Shown: piece by piece, positions 52,773-62,430 of the stretch | Numbering within the stretch: the first letter of the stretch is position 1 | How the letters are laid out: each line of letters starts with the position of its first letter | DNA from: Lachnospiraceae bacterium | GTDB lineage: Bacteria > Bacillota > Clostridia > Lachnospirales > Lachnospiraceae | Length of the DNA: 64,000 bases | Direction of reading: 5' to 3' | Assembly: GCA_017408025.1 (NCBI GenBank) | Contig: JAFQVJ010000030.1 | Coordinates: 1 to 64,000, forward strand | The notes under the pieces: generated by a model | Database searches by the model: none | What the model saw: the letters and a program-made list of their open reading frames with translations, nothing else | What the model was told of the DNA's origin: nothing | Made by a program: the position numbers and the translations under genes

Positions 52773-53031
52773 AGCTGCGATGATTATGATTTTCTTCGTT
52801 GTGGCATTTTTTTGCGGTACTCTTTATATAAGTAATCGTTCCAGTGAAGAGGAGCTTGATAAGCTTAATGAAGAGAAAGACAAGCTTATGGCTCAGATAG
52901 AAGATGAAGAGAAAAGAACGCTTGAGCTTGAAGAACTGAGGGTGTATGTAAAGACCATGAAGTATGTGGAGGAGCGTGCAAAGCAGCTTGGTCTTGTATA
53001 TCCTAATGAAATTATTTATAAGCCTAAATAG
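52735..53031 (+). CDS. divIC: Septum formation initiator DivIC/FtsB
   Basis: A 98-residue single-pass protein: a basic cytoplasmic start, one helix (about residues 15-32), then an outward coiled coil (SSEEELDKLNEEKDKLMAQI) and a C-terminal VEERAKQLGLVYPNEII typical of DivIC. It acts in the divisome with FtsL/DivIB. GAAAGGTAG supports the ATG at 52735, inside the end of yabQ. Confidence 0.9.
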   Translation: MPKNYGKKKRTHKAAMIMIFFVVAFFCGTLYISNRSSEEELDKLNEEKDKLMAQIEDEEKRTLELEELRVYVKTMKYVEERAKQLGLVYPNEIIYKPK

Positions 53032-53137
53032 AGCATTATGAAATAATAATCTTAAAAAGGATGAGGTCCTTTGATTCGATTCAAAAAAGAGATAATCATG
53101 CAATCTGTCAATAAATCTTTTAAAAATCAATTGTGAA

Positions 53138-53171
53138 TTTGACAAAAAAATAAAAATTGGTGACTTATAAT
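53138..53171 (+). promoter_or_regulatory. Spo0A-type promoter of spoIIE
   Basis: TTGACA (53139-53144) and TATAAT (53166-53171) are both perfect but are 21 bp apart instead of 17. TTTGACAAA (53138-53146), the complement of the 0A-box form TTTGTCAAA, overlaps the -35 box. Bacillus spoIIE and spoIIG promoters have the same long spacing and are switched on by phosphorylated Spo0A. Confidence 0.75.
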
Positions 53172-53208
53172 CTCCCATGTTTCAAAAAAACATAGGAGGT
53201 TATTTTTT

Positions 53209-54903
53209 ATGAAAGGAAAAATTTTTAAATCAATTGTTGTACAGGCTATAGGATACCTGTCAACACAGGCGTGGATAGGAGGCTTCCATCCGGTGGCAAT
53301 GGGATTGTTTATGGCAGTATGGTGTAGCCGGCTAATCAGATTTCCGTTGTTTCCCATAATGACAGTAGGTATGGTAATGGCATCTGGACCATTAGTTGGA
53401 GCAAAGTATGGTTTAGTTATGTTTACCATAATGGTGGTTTACTACATAATGGAAGACAAACGTTCCCGTGTACCTATATTAAAAGGTGCGTTGCTAGGTG
53501 GTGGTGTGCTAACGGTAATGGAGTTTATCGACATATATATGTCGGAGGGAGGCAATAGACAATATGTACTGGCGTTGCTGGCAACGGTATTGAGCATGTC
53601 TCTTAGCATAGTATTTTATAGAATTATTGATATGATACAGATGCCTAGAGATAAGGAGCGTGGCAAGAAGGAGAAGGAAGCGTATAAGGAGGCATACAAG
53701 GAGGCTTATAAAGAAAAGCTTTCTTCCTATGAAGAAAAGATGAACAGCATATCAGGTGCATTTGCCAGAATGGCGCGAAGCGTTGAAAAAATTACGGGGG
53801 AATCTGTTTATATGGAAGAAGAGAAGAAAAGAGATTATTGTCCACATTGTCATGCCTTGTTGAGACAAAACGAAATATACAGACATAAACTGCTGGACAG
53901 CAAGAAAGTTATAGCTACTCAGTTATCGGAAATGTCAAGGATACTAGGAGAATGTCTGGATAATACATATGACTTTTGTGCTGTTTCCAATGAGAAACAA
54001 CAGGCTTTGACAGAGCAACTTAAGGAAGTGGGAGTTGTCTTGCAAAAGGTAGTATGCTTGGATAATCGGAGAGGCATATCGGAAATAATAGTGACGATAA
54101 AGGCAAAGAGAGGCAGGTGTGTCAGTGTACGGAGTGTTGCTGGTATATTGGTGGATGTTTTTGGTAAGAATCTTGAGATTGTCAAAGAAAAAAGACGTGT
54201 GGTAGGAAATGAAATGTCTACTTATCGATTCAAGGAAAAACCTAATTATTATGTTCTACACGGCATAGCAAAGGCTAATGCAGAGGATGTGTCAGGAGAT
54301 AATTTCTCTTGTCTTGAGCTTGATTCAGGTCAGACACTTTTAGGGATTTCTGATGGAATGGGAAGTGGAATTCAGGCCTACAGAGATAGTGAAATGGTTC
54401 TTGAATTGCTGGAAAATCTCATGGAAAGCGGATTTAGCGAAGAGACTGCGCTGCGACTTATCAATACCATATTTGTGCTGGAAGGGGACAATCTGGCTCC
54501 CGCAACGGTCGATATGGGAATTATCGACAGATATTCTGGTATATGTGATTTTATGAAACTGGGAGCAGCCTCTACCTATGTAAAACGAGGAGACTGGGTA
54601 GAGGCTATCCGCTCCACTTCTCTTCCTATGGGAGGAGGGGGAGCACCAGATATAGAGAGTGCAACGAAGAAATTGTATGATGGAGATTTTGTAATTATGA
54701 TGTCTGACGGTATAACAGAATCGGCGGCGAGATTAAATAAGGAGGATGTGTTAGGAAAAATGATTTTGGAAATGAAGTCTGGTAAACCGCAGGAAATGGC
54801 AAATGAGTTATTGAAGAAGGCCCGAAAGGAATTTCAGGTGGAGGAAGAGGATGACATGACAGTTATGGTAACAGGTATTTGGAATTATGCAAAATGCTCT
54901 TAA
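53209..54903 (+). CDS. spoIIE: Stage II sporulation protein E, short membrane domain
   Basis: A 564-residue protein. The N-terminal 145 residues hold about four or five membrane helices, compared with ten in the 827-residue Bacillus protein. A basic linker has EAYKEAYKEAYKEK repeats, followed by a central FtsZ-interaction-type region with HCHALLRQNEIY. The C-terminal 200 residues are a PP2C-type phosphatase: DGMGSGIQAYRDSEMVLELL and IMMSDGITESAA. It dephosphorylates the anti-anti-sigma factor SpoIIAA at the polar septum. AGGAGG sets the start. The promoter is described above. Confidence 0.93.
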   Translation: MKGKIFKSIVVQAIGYLSTQAWIGGFHPVAMGLFMAVWCSRLIRFPLFPIMTVGMVMASGPLVGAKYGLVMFTIMVVYYIMEDKRSRVPILKGALLGGGVLTVMEFIDIYMSEGGNRQYVLALLATVLSMSLSIVFYRIIDMIQMPRDKERGKKEKEAYKEAYKEAYKEKLSSYEEKMNSISGAFARMARSVEKITGESVYMEEEKKRDYCPHCHALLRQNEIYRHKLLDSKKVIATQLSEMSRILGECLDNTYDFCAVSNEKQQALTEQLKEVGVVLQKVVCLDNRRGISEIIVTIKAKRGRCVSVRSVAGILVDVFGKNLEIVKEKRRVVGNEMSTYRFKEKPNYYVLHGIAKANAEDVSGDNFSCLELDSGQTLLGISDGMGSGIQAYRDSEMVLELLENLMESGFSEETALRLINTIFVLEGDNLAPATVDMGIIDRYSGICDFMKLGAASTYVKRGDWVEAIRSTSLPMGGGGAPDIESATKKLYDGDFVIMMSDGITESAARLNKEDVLGKMILEMKSGKPQEMANELLKKARKEFQVEEEDDMTVMVTGIWNYAKCS

Positions 54904-54997
54904 TTTATCTAAAAAGCTTGATTTTACGCTGTGTCAAGTGTACATTTATATATGTGTATAAGTGGAAAACATCAGTTGATAGTTAATGGAGCTTGTG

Positions 54998-56407
54998 ATG
55001 AAAAACAGAGTATTAAATTACATTAGACAAAATAGAATGATAGAAGAGGGGGAATCGGTTGTCATAGGGGTATCAGGTGGAGCCGATTCCATGTGCCTTC
55101 TCAACATTATGGAGGAAATCAGTGAGCTTTTGTCATTGAAGCTTGCCGTTGTGCATATACATCATGGTATACGTAAGGAAACAGCGGACAGGGATGCAGA
55201 ATATGTGGAGAATTATTGTAAAACACGTGATATTCCATGTTTCATAAGCAGAGTGGATGTGCCTGCATTATGTAAACAATGGGGTATGTCGGAGGAGGAA
55301 GCAGGGCGAAAAGTCAGATATGACACCTTTGAGAAAATATTAAAGGAGATATCGAAGGATGGACATGGGAAAATTGCAGTAGCTCATAATGCTGATGACA
55401 GCGCAGAGACAGTACTTCTCAATCTGTTCAGAGGAAGCAGCATTAAGGGAATGGCCGGTATCTTACCAGTGAGAGGAAATATTGTGCGACCAGTCTTATG
55501 TCTTACCAGAAAAGAGATAGAGGAATACAATGAAAATAAAGGTGTGATTTATGTCCATGATGAGACTAATTTTGTGCCGGAATATACAAGAAATAAATTG
55601 CGTCTTCAGATTTTGCCAGCCATAAAGGAAGCTATCAATTCAAGGGCTTCGGAGCATATTAACCTGATGGGGCAGAGTCTGGCACAAATCGATGATTATA
55701 TGGAGAAGCAGTGTGATCAAATCTATGATGACATTGTTTCAAGGAACCAGACGGATGGTGCATTACATATAGATTGCAATAAATTTTATGAATTGCATAT
55801 AGCCATGCAGGTTCAATTGGTGAAAAAGTGCTTATATGAGGTTGCAGGAAGAGTAAAGGATATTACAGCGAAGCATATTCATAGTGTGAGAGATTTGTTT
55901 TCAATGGAGGTAGGAAAAAGTGTGGATTTGCCTTATAATATGGCAGCGGTAAAGGAATATGACGACGTAACCATAAAGGTTAAAGCTATAAAAGAGACTG
56001 AAAAAAACATCTCTAACGAAGTGATTATAAAAGGTGAAGGAACATATAGTCTGGAATTGGGCAATGAAATCATTGGGCTAACTGTAGGAAATGATTGCTT
56101 TAATGAAGGTATTTTTGAAGAAAACCAGTATACGAAATGGATTGAATATGATATAATGGATGGTAATTTATTGCTTCGAACTAGAAGAGATGGCGATTAT
56201 ATTATTTTGGATGAGAAAGGCTCGAGAAAAAAGCTTAAAGATTTTTTTATAGACAAGAAGATTCCAAGAGAAGAGAGAAGCCGTGTCTGTCTACTGGCGA
56301 GAGGCAGTGAAGTAATATGGATTGTAGGTTACAGGCTTAATGCAGCTTACAAAGTAAATAAAGATTCCAAGCATATATGGAAATTACAGATTACAGGAGG
56401 AAAATAA
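54998..56407 (+). CDS. tilS: tRNA(Ile)-lysidine synthetase
   Basis: A 469-residue N-type ATP-PPase. It has the PP-loop VIGVSGGADSMCLL, VHIHHGIRKETADRDAEYVE, AVAHNADDSAETVLLNLFRG and VHDETNFVPEYTRNKLR. The C-terminal part ends with the TilS C domain (RRDGDYIILDEKGSRKKLKD, FFIDKKIPREER). It modifies C34 of the tRNA-Ile that reads AUA. The start uses GGAG six bases upstream. hpt follows without a gap. Confidence 0.95.
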   Translation: MKNRVLNYIRQNRMIEEGESVVIGVSGGADSMCLLNIMEEISELLSLKLAVVHIHHGIRKETADRDAEYVENYCKTRDIPCFISRVDVPALCKQWGMSEEEAGRKVRYDTFEKILKEISKDGHGKIAVAHNADDSAETVLLNLFRGSSIKGMAGILPVRGNIVRPVLCLTRKEIEEYNENKGVIYVHDETNFVPEYTRNKLRLQILPAIKEAINSRASEHINLMGQSLAQIDDYMEKQCDQIYDDIVSRNQTDGALHIDCNKFYELHIAMQVQLVKKCLYEVAGRVKDITAKHIHSVRDLFSMEVGKSVDLPYNMAAVKEYDDVTIKVKAIKETEKNISNEVIIKGEGTYSLELGNEIIGLTVGNDCFNEGIFEENQYTKWIEYDIMDGNLLLRTRRDGDYIILDEKGSRKKLKDFFIDKKIPREERSRVCLLARGSEVIWIVGYRLNAAYKVNKDSKHIWKLQITGGK

Positions 56408-56935
56408 ATGAAAGAACATGTTGATATACTTATCTCAGAAGAGAATGTTGACAAGAAAATAGAAGAGATAGGCAAGAAGATAAGTGAGGAATACCAGGGA
56501 AAATCAGTTCATCTTATATGTGTGTTGAAGGGTGGAGCATTCTTTATGTGTGAGCTTGCCAAGAGAATTACAGTTCCTGTAAGCATGGACTTTATGGCTG
56601 TTTCAAGCTATGGCTCTGTTACAGAGAGCTCAGGACATTTAAAGATGATAAAAGATCTTGATGAGAGCATAGAGGGTAAGGATGTGCTTATCGTTGAGGA
56701 TATTATTGATTCGGGCAGAACACTTGATAAGTTGGTGACACTTCTCAAGACAAGAGGACCAAAGAGCATAAAGGTATGTACTTTGCTTGATAAACCGGAC
56801 AGAAGAGTTGTTGATGTAAATGTTGATTATACATGCTTTAATATTCCGGATGAGTTTGTTGTGGGCTACGGTCTGGATTATGATCAAAAATACAGAAATC
56901 TTCCATTTATAGGTGTGGTAAGATTTGAAGAATAA
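56408..56935 (+). CDS. hpt: Hypoxanthine phosphoribosyltransferase
   Basis: A 175-residue purine-salvage enzyme. It has LKGGAFFMCELAKRI, the PRPP loop VLIVEDIIDSGRTL and the purine-binding VGYGLDYDQKYRNLPFIGVV. AGGAGG lies at the end of tilS. The tilS-hpt-ftsH order is that of Bacillus. Confidence 0.95.
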   Translation: MKEHVDILISEENVDKKIEEIGKKISEEYQGKSVHLICVLKGGAFFMCELAKRITVPVSMDFMAVSSYGSVTESSGHLKMIKDLDESIEGKDVLIVEDIIDSGRTLDKLVTLLKTRGPKSIKVCTLLDKPDRRVVDVNVDYTCFNIPDEFVVGYGLDYDQKYRNLPFIGVVRFEE

Positions 56936-56952
56936 TTAAGGAGGTAGCTTTC

Positions 56953-58824
56953 GTGAAAAAGCAAGCAGGAGGCTTTGGGTTTTATTTTGTCATTCTTATA
57001 CTCATGGCATTTATATGGTATTTTATCAGCACCTTAGGTGCAAATAATGGGGATTATACTTATCATGACTTTAAAGAAGATCTAAAGGAAAATAATATTA
57101 AAGAAGTTGTTATTGTGCCAAGTCAGTACGTTCCAACAGGAACTTTGGAGTTGACACTTTATGACAAAAAGGCGACTGTAGAATTGTATGTTACAGATAC
57201 AGAGCAAGCTAAGGCTGATATGGATGAAGCTGAATTTGTGAACTATAGTGTAAGTGAGGTTGAGGGAGATAGTATATTCCTGACAACCATACTGCCACTG
57301 GGTATATCTATCGTAGCTGTAATATTTATATTTATGTTATTTAGCAGCCAGGCATCAGCTGGTGGTGGCAAGATGGCTAATTTCGGCAAAAGCCGTGCTA
57401 AGATGATGAGTGATAATGCCAAGAAGGTTACATTTGAGGATGTGGCAGGACTGGCAGAAGAGAAGGAAGAGCTTGAGGAGATAGTTGATTTCCTTAAGAG
57501 TCCTAAGAAGTATATTGAAGTTGGAGCGAGGATACCAAAGGGAGTTATTTTGGTTGGACCTCCAGGTACAGGTAAAACACTTCTTGCTAAGGCTGTAGCT
57601 GGTGAGGCGGGTGTACCATTCTTCAGTATATCTGGTTCAGATTTTGTAGAGATGTTTGTCGGTGTCGGTGCATCGAGAGTTAGAGATTTATTTGAAGAGG
57701 CAAAGAAGAATGCACCTTGTATTGTGTTTATAGATGAGATTGATGCTGTTGCAAGACGAAGAGGAACTGGTATGGGCGGCGGTCACTACGAGCGTGAGCA
57801 GACACTTAACCAGATGCTTGTTGAGATGGATGGCTTTGGTGTAAACGAAGGCATTATCGTTATGGCAGCAACAAACCGTGTAGATATCCTTGACCCTGCT
57901 ATTCTTCGTCCAGGCAGATTTGATAGGAAGGTCCATGTGGGCAGACCTGATGTTAAGGGAAGAAAAGAAATTCTGGATGTACATGTGAAGAATAAGCCAT
58001 TGGCAGAGGATGTCGATCTTGACAATGTTGCACAGACAACTGCTGGATTTACAGGTGCAGATCTTGAAAACCTTATGAATGAAGCTGCTATCAATGCAGC
58101 TAAGAAGGACAGAAAGTACATAACGCAGGAAGATATCAACAGTTCTTTTGTTAAGGTTGGCATTGGCGCAGAGAAGAAGAGCCGTATTATATCTGACAAG
58201 GAGAAGCGGATTACCGCTTATCATGAGGCAGGCCATGCGATTCTTTTCCATGTGCTTCCTGATGTGGGACCGGTTCATACAATATCTGTCATACCTACAG
58301 GAAATGGAGCAGCAGGTTATACAATGCCACTTCCTGAGAAGGATGAGATGTTTAATACAAAGGGCAAGATACTTCAGAGTATTATGGTTTCGCTTGGAGG
58401 ACGTATAGCAGAGGAATTGACCTTTGATGATATTACAACAGGTGCATCACAGGATATTAAGCAGGCTACAAGCTATGCAAAATCTATGGTTACAAAGTTT
58501 GGTATGTCTGATTCACTTGGACTTATCTGCTATGGTGATGATGACGAGGAAGTATTTATCGGAAGAGACCTTGCTCATGCACGTGGATATGCTGAAAATA
58601 CTGCCTCTAAGATTGATGACGAGGTTAAGCGTATCGTTGATGAGTGCTATGTAAAGGCAAAGTCTATTATTCTTAAACATAAGGATATACTTGAGAAATG
58701 TGCAGAGCTTCTTATAGAAAAAGAGAAGATATACCAGGCTGAGTTTGAAGAGTTATTTAAAGCAGAAGATACGGATGATGAATTCACAATCAAAAGTGTA
58801 TTTGATGATAAAACAGAAGAATAA
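56953..58824 (+). CDS. ftsH: ATP-dependent zinc metalloprotease FtsH
   Basis: A 623-residue membrane AAA protease starting with GTG behind AAGGAGG. Two helices (about residues 7-26 and 112-132) flank a short external part. The AAA domain has Walker [14 protein letters not shown] near residue 202, Walker [11 protein letters not shown] and the [20 protein letters not shown]. The protease site is HEAGH near residue 424, with the later zinc ligand in the [13 protein letters not shown] region. It degrades membrane and short-lived proteins. Confidence 0.97.
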   Translation: MKKQAGGFGFYFVILILMAFIWYFISTLGANNGDYTYHDFKEDLKENNIKEVVIVPSQYVPTGTLELTLYDKKATVELYVTDTEQAKADMDEAEFVNYSVSEVEGDSIFLTTILPLGISIVAVIFIFMLFSSQASAGGGKMANFGKSRAKMMSDNAKKVTFEDVAGLAEEKEELEEIVDFLKSPKKYIEVGARIPKGVILVGPPGTGKTLLAKAVAGEAGVPFFSISGSDFVEMFVGVGASRVRDLFEEAKKNAPCIVFIDEIDAVARRRGTGMGGGHYEREQTLNQMLVEMDGFGVNEGIIVMAATNRVDILDPAILRPGRFDRKVHVGRPDVKGRKEILDVHVKNKPLAEDVDLDNVAQTTAGFTGADLENLMNEAAINAAKKDRKYITQEDINSSFVKVGIGAEKKSRIISDKEKRITAYHEAGHAILFHVLPDVGPVHTISVIPTGNGAAGYTMPLPEKDEMFNTKGKILQSIMVSLGGRIAEELTFDDITTGASQDIKQATSYAKSMVTKFGMSDSLGLICYGDDDEEVFIGRDLAHARGYAENTASKIDDEVKRIVDECYVKAKSIILKHKDILEKCAELLIEKEKIYQAEFEELFKAEDTDDEFTIKSVFDDKTEE

Positions 58825-58836
58825 AAGAAGGTATAA

Positions 58837-59064
58837 ACTGGTGATGATAAATGTGATTGTGCAAATTGTACAAAAGAAAATGCAAACTTTTGTAAACTTT
58901 GTGCACACTTTAAGATGTACAGGTGTTATACTACAAAACGTAAAAACCCCCCAATACATTTTATAGTTTTTGCTACACCCCATAAAAACTTTTGTTCGAT
59001 TTGTTTCGAACGCAAATACCTTCTCCTAAAGAAGTGGCTCCCCGCCACTTCTTTTTTGTTGTAA
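58837..59064 (+). pseudogene. Cys-rich frame without a start codon (possible decayed small zinc protein)
   Basis: Directly after ftsH a frame opens with no ATG, GTG or TTG. Its first 35 codons read TGDDKCDCANCTKENANFCK and LCAHFKMYRC, a dense C-x-C-x2-C...C-x2-C pattern typical of zinc-binding peptides. AGAAGG lies five bases before the first codon (ACT), as if an ATG had been lost. The distal part runs into the terminator and looks fortuitous. A different frame (MINVIVQIVQ) has an ATG but no such pattern. Confidence 0.3.
59028..59057 (+). terminator. Intrinsic terminator of the ftsH unit
   Basis: AAAGAAGTGG pairs with CCACTTCTTT around a short loop; six T residues follow. Confidence 0.85.
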
Positions 59065-59096
59065 AGGAAAGTTCTCGAAACTTTCCTTTACAACAA
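59056..59096 (+). repeat. Dispersed hairpin repeat (copy 8)
   Basis: TTGTTGTAAAGGAAAGTT (59056-59073) is fully complementary to 59079-59096 around the loop CTCGA, an 18-bp perfect stem. It again begins in a terminator T-tract. AACGCT/AGCGTT forms a small extra hairpin just after it. Confidence 0.8.
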
Positions 59097-59134
59097 ACGC
59101 TTTACCATAACAGCGTTGATATAGTAAAAAAAGC

Positions 59135-59164
59135 TTGAATAATGTATATTGTATAGATTATAAT
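59135..59164 (+). promoter_or_regulatory. Promoter of the GH13 gene
   Basis: TTGAAT, 18 bp, a perfect TATAAT. The AAAAAAAGC before the -35 box resembles the sequence between long repeat copies and promoters at 3444 and 7981. Confidence 0.65.
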
Positions 59165-59210
59165 ATATAAGTATGAAGATTGATTTGAGAATGTTAAGGA
59201 GGAACACAAC

Positions 59211-61328
59211 ATGTTGCCTTTAAATATAGATGCCCTTTCTAAATCAGAGAAAAAGCTCTTGTACATACAGTATCTTAAGCCTTTAATGAATAAGGTTATG
59301 TTATACAGTGATTGTACTGAGTGGTACGTTAATCCAGCAGAACCAGAAGTAGATAGTGACGTAACTATTAGATTTAGAACTGCTGTTGCTAATGTAGATG
59401 AGGTTCTTTTCTGCGACTATGAGAAAGAACAACCAATGCATTTGGTTGAATCGACACATGATTTTGATTTTTATGAGATAAAGGTTCATGTGACTGATAA
59501 AAAGTTAAGATATTACTTTAAAGTTTACAGTGGCTATGAATCTTGCTATTATAATAGATTTGGTGCGGTAGATACTCACAATGACGATTTTGCATTTGCT
59601 ATTGTACCTGGATTTAAAACTCCAGATTGGGCAAAAGGTGCAGTTATGTATCAGATATTCGTTGATAGATTTTTTGATGGCGACAGATACAATAACGTAG
59701 AGACAAATGAGTATTCCTACATAGGAGAAAATGTAACAAAGGTAGAAGATTGGGATAAATATCCAGCAGCTATGGGCGTTCGTGAATTTTATGGCGGAGA
59801 TTTGCAGGGTGTTATGGATAAGCTTGATTATCTTGAAAAGCTTGGAATAGAGGCAATATACTTTAATCCACTATTCGTTTCACCTTCTAATCATAAGTAT
59901 GATATACAGGATTATGATTATATTGATCCACATTATGGAAAGATAGTTGATGACAATGGCGAGTTATTGTCAGAAGGTATGTTGTCAAATGCCATGGCGA
60001 CAAGATACATTAACAGAGTTACTAATAAAGCAAACCTTGAGGCCAGTAATGAGCTCTTTGCAAAACTTGTGGAGGAAGCTCACAAGAGGGGAATCAAGGT
60101 AATCATAGATGGTGTATTTAATCATAGTGGTTCATTTAATAAATGGATGGATAGAGAACGCATCTATGAGAATCAGGAAGGATACGAGAATGGAGCTTTT
60201 ATATCAAAGGAAAGCCCTTATCACACCTTCTATAAGTTCTTTGAGACAGAGGATGACAAGTGGCCATATAACACAACATATGACGGATGGTGGGCCCACG
60301 ACACATTACCAAAGCTTAACTATGAGGATTCTAAGAAGCTTGAGGAATATATATTAAATATTGCAAAGAAATGGGTGTCAGCACCATACAATGTTGATGG
60401 ATGGCGTCTTGATGTGGCAGCTGACTTGGGACACAGTTCAGAGTACAATCACGAATTCTGGAGAAAGTTTAGAAAGACAGTAAAAGAAGCAAATCCAAAC
60501 GCTATTATCATAGCTGAACATTATGGAGATCCAGCCAGCTGGCTTCAGGGAGATCAGTGGGATACGGTTATGAACTATGATGCTTTTATGGAGCCTATAA
60601 CATGGTTCCTTACAGGTATGGAGAAGCATAGTGATGAAAAGAACGAAGGAATGAAGGGTGATTCCACAGGTATGCTCAATGCTATGAAATATCACATGGG
60701 TCGCTTCCTTATGCCATCCCTTCTGGTGGCTATGAATCAGCTTTCAAACCATGATCACTCAAGATTCCTTACTAGAACAAACGAGACTGTAGGAAGAACT
60801 GCTTCTAAGGGAGCAGAAGCGGCAAATAATGGTATACAGAAAGCTGTTATGAAAGAGGCTGTAGTTATGCAGATGACATGGCCAGGTGCCCCAACACTTT
60901 ACTATGGAGATGAGGCAGGTGTTTGTGGATGGACAGATCCTGATAACAGAAGAACTTATCCATGGGGACATGAAGATCTGGAGCTCCTTGAATTTCATAG
61001 AGATATGATATCCATCCATAAAAATAATATTGCCTTGAAGAGAGGCTCTTTTGTGCCACTTTATGAGGAATATAATTTGTTTGCATATGGAAGATTCTGC
61101 AAGAATAATATTCTTGTAATTGTCATAAATAATAATGACATCGAAAAGAGTATAAATATGTTTGTATGTCAGACAGGAATTCGCACCCAGGACAAGGTTG
61201 AAAGAATTATGCTAACTTCAGAGAATTCCTATAATGCAGGCTCCCAAAAGTATGAAATAAATAACGGCAGACTAGATATGGTAATGCCACCTAAGTCAGC
61301 TGCTATATTTAGAAGAGTTGAATATTAG
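59211..61328 (+). CDS. GH13 alpha-glucan hydrolase (neopullulanase/cyclomaltodextrinase-like)
   Basis: A 705-residue protein without signal peptide, so cytoplasmic. The N-terminal 130 residues form a CBM34-like beta domain. The barrel starts at WAKGAVMYQIFVDRFFDGD, with DGVFNHSG, the nucleophile Asp in DGWRLDVAADLGH (near residue 401), the acid/base Glu in IIIAEHYGD (near 435) and NHDHSRFL (near 513). A C-terminal beta domain follows. It probably trims maltodextrins or glycogen-derived oligosaccharides. GGAGG precedes the ATG. Monocistronic. Confidence 0.9.
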   Translation: MLPLNIDALSKSEKKLLYIQYLKPLMNKVMLYSDCTEWYVNPAEPEVDSDVTIRFRTAVANVDEVLFCDYEKEQPMHLVESTHDFDFYEIKVHVTDKKLRYYFKVYSGYESCYYNRFGAVDTHNDDFAFAIVPGFKTPDWAKGAVMYQIFVDRFFDGDRYNNVETNEYSYIGENVTKVEDWDKYPAAMGVREFYGGDLQGVMDKLDYLEKLGIEAIYFNPLFVSPSNHKYDIQDYDYIDPHYGKIVDDNGELLSEGMLSNAMATRYINRVTNKANLEASNELFAKLVEEAHKRGIKVIIDGVFNHSGSFNKWMDRERIYENQEGYENGAFISKESPYHTFYKFFETEDDKWPYNTTYDGWWAHDTLPKLNYEDSKKLEEYILNIAKKWVSAPYNVDGWRLDVAADLGHSSEYNHEFWRKFRKTVKEANPNAIIIAEHYGDPASWLQGDQWDTVMNYDAFMEPITWFLTGMEKHSDEKNEGMKGDSTGMLNAMKYHMGRFLMPSLLVAMNQLSNHDHSRFLTRTNETVGRTASKGAEAANNGIQKAVMKEAVVMQMTWPGAPTLYYGDEAGVCGWTDPDNRRTYPWGHEDLELLEFHRDMISIHKNNIALKRGSFVPLYEEYNLFAYGRFCKNNILVIVINNNDIEKSINMFVCQTGIRTQDKVERIMLTSENSYNAGSQKYEINNGRLDMVMPPKSAAIFRRVEY

Positions 61329-61342
61329 TTAAACAAGTATAA

Positions 61343-61383
61343 AGAAGCCAAGTCTCTTGAAGATGGGAGACCTGGCTTCTCTT
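61343..61383 (+). terminator. Intrinsic terminator of the GH13 gene
   Basis: AGAAGCCAAGTCTC pairs with GAGACCTGGCTTCT with one mismatch pair, around a 10-nt loop. Confidence 0.8.
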
Positions 61384-61384
61384 G

Positions 61385-61490
61385 TTATTGTAAAGGAAAG
61401 TTAACGAAACTTTCCTTTACAATAAACGCTCTCTAAGGAATTAATCGCAGTTGCTTTGCAACTACGATTTCTGACGCTGCTATCCTTTAT
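61385..61490 (+). repeat. Dispersed hairpin repeat with partial extension (copy 9)
   Basis: TTATTGTAAAGGAAAGTT (61385-61402) is fully complementary to 61408-61425. The extension includes AAGGAATTAATC, also found after the copy at 3259, and a small AGTTGC/GCAACT hairpin. From 61491 to 61698 the sequence is AT-rich and I see no gene. Confidence 0.75.
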
Positions 61491-61698
61491 TGTTGATGAC
61501 AATTATAAGAATCCTACTATCTTGAAAGACATGAAAGCGGTGATAAGAGATACCCCTTTTTTAATGTATGTAGTTATAAAAGGTAAATATAAGATGATGC
61601 TTTCTTCTTAAAAGTGATAAAGTGCGATGAAGCCATGAAAGTTTTGTGATAATATATAAAACTTTCTTACCATAAGAGGTGAAAACTTGTTTTATGGC

Positions 61699-62207
61699 AA
61701 GAAAAAATAAGTGAAGTATTAAAAGAGTTCTGCCCATAGAAGAGAAAAGAGTGTCGAAGGTAAGAAAAAATAAGTGAAGTATTAAAAGAGTTCTGCCCAT
61801 AGAAGAGAAAAGAGTGTCGAAGGTAAGAAAAAATAAGTGAAGTAAACAAGAATTTCTACCCATAGAAGAGAAAAGAGTGTCGAAGGTAAGAAAAAATAAG
61901 TGAAGTAAACAAGAATTTCTACCCATAGAAGAGAAAAGAAGGGTAGAAGGTAAGAAAAAATAAGTGAAGTAAACAAAAAGTTCTACCCATAGAAGAGAAA
62001 AAAGGGTAGAAGGTAAGAAAAAATAAGTGAAGTAAACAAGAATTTCTACCCATAGAAGAGAAAAAAGGGTAGAAGGTAAGAAAAAATAAGTGAAGTAAAC
62101 AAGAATTTCTACCCATAGAAGAGAAAAAAGGGTAGAAGGTAAGAAAAAAAGTGAAGTAAACAAGAATTTCTACCCATACAAAGAGAAATATGCTGGGTGG
62201 GTAGAAA
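61699..62207 (+). repeat. 63-bp tandem repeat array, eight copies
   Basis: Units begin AAGAAAAAATAAGTGAAGTA at 61699, 61762, 61825, 61888, 61952, 62015, 62078 and 62141, so the period is 63 bp with one of 64. Each unit has TTCTACCCATAGAAGAG or TTCTGCCCATAGAAGAG. In copies 5-7 TTCTACCC faces GGGTAGAA across a 15-nt loop; copies 1-4 have GTGTCGAA there and lose the stem. Copy 8 is degenerate at its end. The plus strand is highly purine-rich. No gene with a ribosome site is seen on either strand. Confidence 0.92.
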
Positions 62208-62230
62208 AAATTGTCATGAAAAGAAATTGC

Positions 62231-62259
62231 TTGCGTAATGCTTATGATTATGCTATTAT
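62231..62259 (+). promoter_or_regulatory. Possible promoter of tRNA-Tyr/tRNA-Leu
   Basis: TTGCGT, 17 bp, TATTAT. The 165-nt stretch before tRNA-Tyr has small hairpins (CGAAAATC/GATTTTCTCG, CATTTGC/GCAAATG and AAATTTT/AAAATTTTTT) and no gene. Confidence 0.4.
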
Positions 62260-62430
62260 GTCATAGGTGTCAATATTGATGCTATAAAATAATCATCTCG
62301 AAAATCTAGCGATTTTCTCGATGTCATTTGCAAGCAAATGCACGTCTGTACACATGAAAAATTTTACGTATTACGTAAGCAAGCTTACAAAATTTTTTAT
62401 GTATACATCCGGTTATTTTATTGTTTATTT

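Noticed and set aside
61561-62163. Minus-strand frames through the 63-bp array encoding 21-residue hydrophobic repeats
   Set aside because: The period is a multiple of three and the plus strand is purine-rich, so several minus-strand frames stay open by chance. No ribosome site is seen, and the start would be a TTG inside a repeat.
61699-62207. CRISPR array
   Set aside because: The whole 63-bp unit repeats, including the part that would be spacer. There are no unique spacers, and no cas genes lie nearby.
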